From Photobacterium sp. Ph5 (GTDB taxonomy: Bacteria > Pseudomonadota > Gammaproteobacteria > Enterobacterales > Vibrionaceae), in the NCBI RefSeq assembly GCF_022129445.1, contig NZ_JADQAQ010000013.1, positions 21,261-85,260 of the forward strand: DNA of 64,000 bases. Direction: 5' to 3'. Position numbers and translations under genes: made by a program. The notes under the pieces are model-generated. The model did not search any database. It was given only the letters and a program-made list of their open reading frames with translations, and was not told the origin of the DNA. Of the stretch, positions 63,018 through 64,000 are shown piece by piece; the first letter of the stretch is position 1, and every line of letters starts with the position of its first letter.

Positions 63018-63869
63018 ATGAAACAATATTTAGCCTTATGCCAACGCATCGTTGACGACGGTGTATGGATTGAAAATGAACGTACAGGTAAGCGTTGTTT
63101 AACGGTTATCAATGCTGATCTGACTTATGATGTTGCTAATAATCAGTTTCCGTTGATCACTACTCGTAAAAGTTTCTGGAAAGCTGCAATCGCAGAGCTT
63201 CTCGGTTACTTACGTGGCTATGATAGTGCAGCGCAATTTCGTGCGATTGGCTGTAACACTTGGAATGCTAACGCCAATGATAACCAAGCATGGCTGAACA
63301 ATCCTCATCGTAAAGGTGAAGATGACATGGGGCGCGTTTATGGTGTTCAAGGTCGTCGTTGGCAAAAATCAGACGGTACGCCAATTGATCAATTAAAGAA
63401 GATTGTTGATGATTTAACTAAAGGTATTGATGATCGCGGTGAGATCTTAACGTTTTATAACCCTGGTGAGTTTGATATGGGGTGTCTGCGTCCTTGCATG
63501 CATACACACACATTTTCACTACTGGGTGATACGTTATATTTAACGAGCTACCAGCGTTCATGCGATGTGCCACTAGGATTAAACTTCAATCAAGTACAGG
63601 TATTTACCTTGCTGGCGTTAATGGCACAAATTACAGGTAATAAAGCGGGTCAGGCATACCACAAAATTATAAACGCACATATCTATGAAGATCAGTTAGA
63701 GTTAATGCGTGATGTACAATTAAAGCGTGCTCCATTCGCCTCACCACAACTTAAAATTAACCCAATGATCAAATCATTAGAAGATTTAGAGACATGGGTA
63801 ACGCTAGATGATTTTGAAGTGGTGGGTTACGAGCATCATGATGCAATTCAATATCCATTTTCTGTTTGA
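63018..63869 (+). CDS. thyA: Thymidylate synthase
   Basis: A 283-residue enzyme that methylates dUMP to dTMP with methylenetetrahydrofolate. The catalytic C160 is in [11 protein letters not shown], the dUMP phosphate and base contacts are R180, D183 and N191 ([14 protein letters not shown]), and the His/Tyr pair is in NAHIYEDQ. It is a divergent ThyA form (ELLGYLRG where E. coli has ELLW) that I associate with vibrios. TAGGA precedes ATG 63018. Its terminator appears broken by an insertion at 63946. Confidence 0.94.
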   Translation: MKQYLALCQRIVDDGVWIENERTGKRCLTVINADLTYDVANNQFPLITTRKSFWKAAIAELLGYLRGYDSAAQFRAIGCNTWNANANDNQAWLNNPHRKGEDDMGRVYGVQGRRWQKSDGTPIDQLKKIVDDLTKGIDDRGEILTFYNPGEFDMGCLRPCMHTHTFSLLGDTLYLTSYQRSCDVPLGLNFNQVQVFTLLALMAQITGNKAGQAYHKIINAHIYEDQLELMRDVQLKRAPFASPQLKINPMIKSLEDLETWVTLDDFEVVGYEHHDAIQYPFSV

Positions 63870-63945
63870 TTTTTCACGAAAGTTTACTAAAAAACAAATT
63901 TAATCAGAGTGATAAGTGAAAAATAAAAAAGCCCAGCATAAGCTG

Positions 63946-64000
63946 TAATGCCGATCAGTTAAGACAAAAATGATCAGTTGAACGATCCTATAGATGTGTA
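63946..64000. mobile_element. Left end of an IS4-like insertion sequence, cut by the window edge
   Basis: The string starting at 63946 (TAATGCCGATCAGTTAAG, then GATCAGTTGA and CGATCC) closely resembles, from memory, the terminal inverted repeat of IS4. It begins exactly where the right arm of the thyA terminator should finish (GCCCAGC-ATAA-GCTG then foreign sequence), which is what an insertion would do. No transposase codons are visible yet. Confidence 0.65.

Overview
The window is about 41% G+C by eye and reads as the core chromosome of a gammaproteobacterium of the Vibrionaceae, most likely Photobacterium. The reasons are the gene order (hemL-clcA-erpA; mtnN-cbiB-btuF next to two glutamate synthase operons; arcB facing arcA; fldB/xerD-dsbC-recJ-prfB-lysS-vpsR; tas/mutH/rppH-ptsP/thyA), the presence of a VpsR-type regulator, and protein sequences close to but distinct from E. 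coli. Nearly all of it is conserved housekeeping DNA. I see no rRNA or tRNA genes, no CRISPR array and no prophage. One insertion sequence seems to begin at the right edge.

Layout. 1-6.1 kb: a truncated AI-2E-type permease, a 35-residue Cys-rich membrane protein behind a Fur-box-like site, hemL, clcA, erpA and an M23 murein endopeptidase. 6.1-11.6 kb: tyrS, a DedA protein, a TRIC/YicG protein, and the mtnN-cbiB-btuF group. 11.6-24 kb: two complete, different glutamate synthase operons in tandem on the minus strand. 24.6-30.6 kb: yhcC, arcB facing arcA, an RraA-like gene and a small outer-membrane protein. 30.7-37.6 kb: aceK and the attenuated thrLABC operon. 37.7-45.3 kb: grcA, nfo, ung, a DUF3545 protein, a sodium:alanine symporter, yaaA, srmB and trmN6. 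45.6-56.4 kb: brnQ, fldB, xerD-dsbC-recJ-prfB-lysS and vpsR. 56.4-64 kb: tas, mutH, rppH, ptsP, a TSUP transporter and thyA.

Functional themes. Oxygen and redox control recurs: arcA, arcB and grcA sit in the window, and FNR-like sites lie before arcA and in tandem before grcA. Nitrogen and amino-acid supply is covered by the two GOGATs, thrABC, an alanine symporter and BrnQ. DNA maintenance is covered by nfo, ung, xerD, recJ and mutH. Known expression-control devices are plain to see: the thr attenuator, the prfB programmed +1 frameshift and many intrinsic terminators.

The least ordinary DNA is the non-coding part. The 621-bp mutH-rppH gap occupies the same place as the E. coli DnaA-reactivating locus DARS2 and holds DnaA boxes, a LexA-like box and nine GATC sites. 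The arcA leader contains a nested inverted-repeat structure. The thyA terminator is cut by an IS4-like end. No wholly new multigene system is visible.
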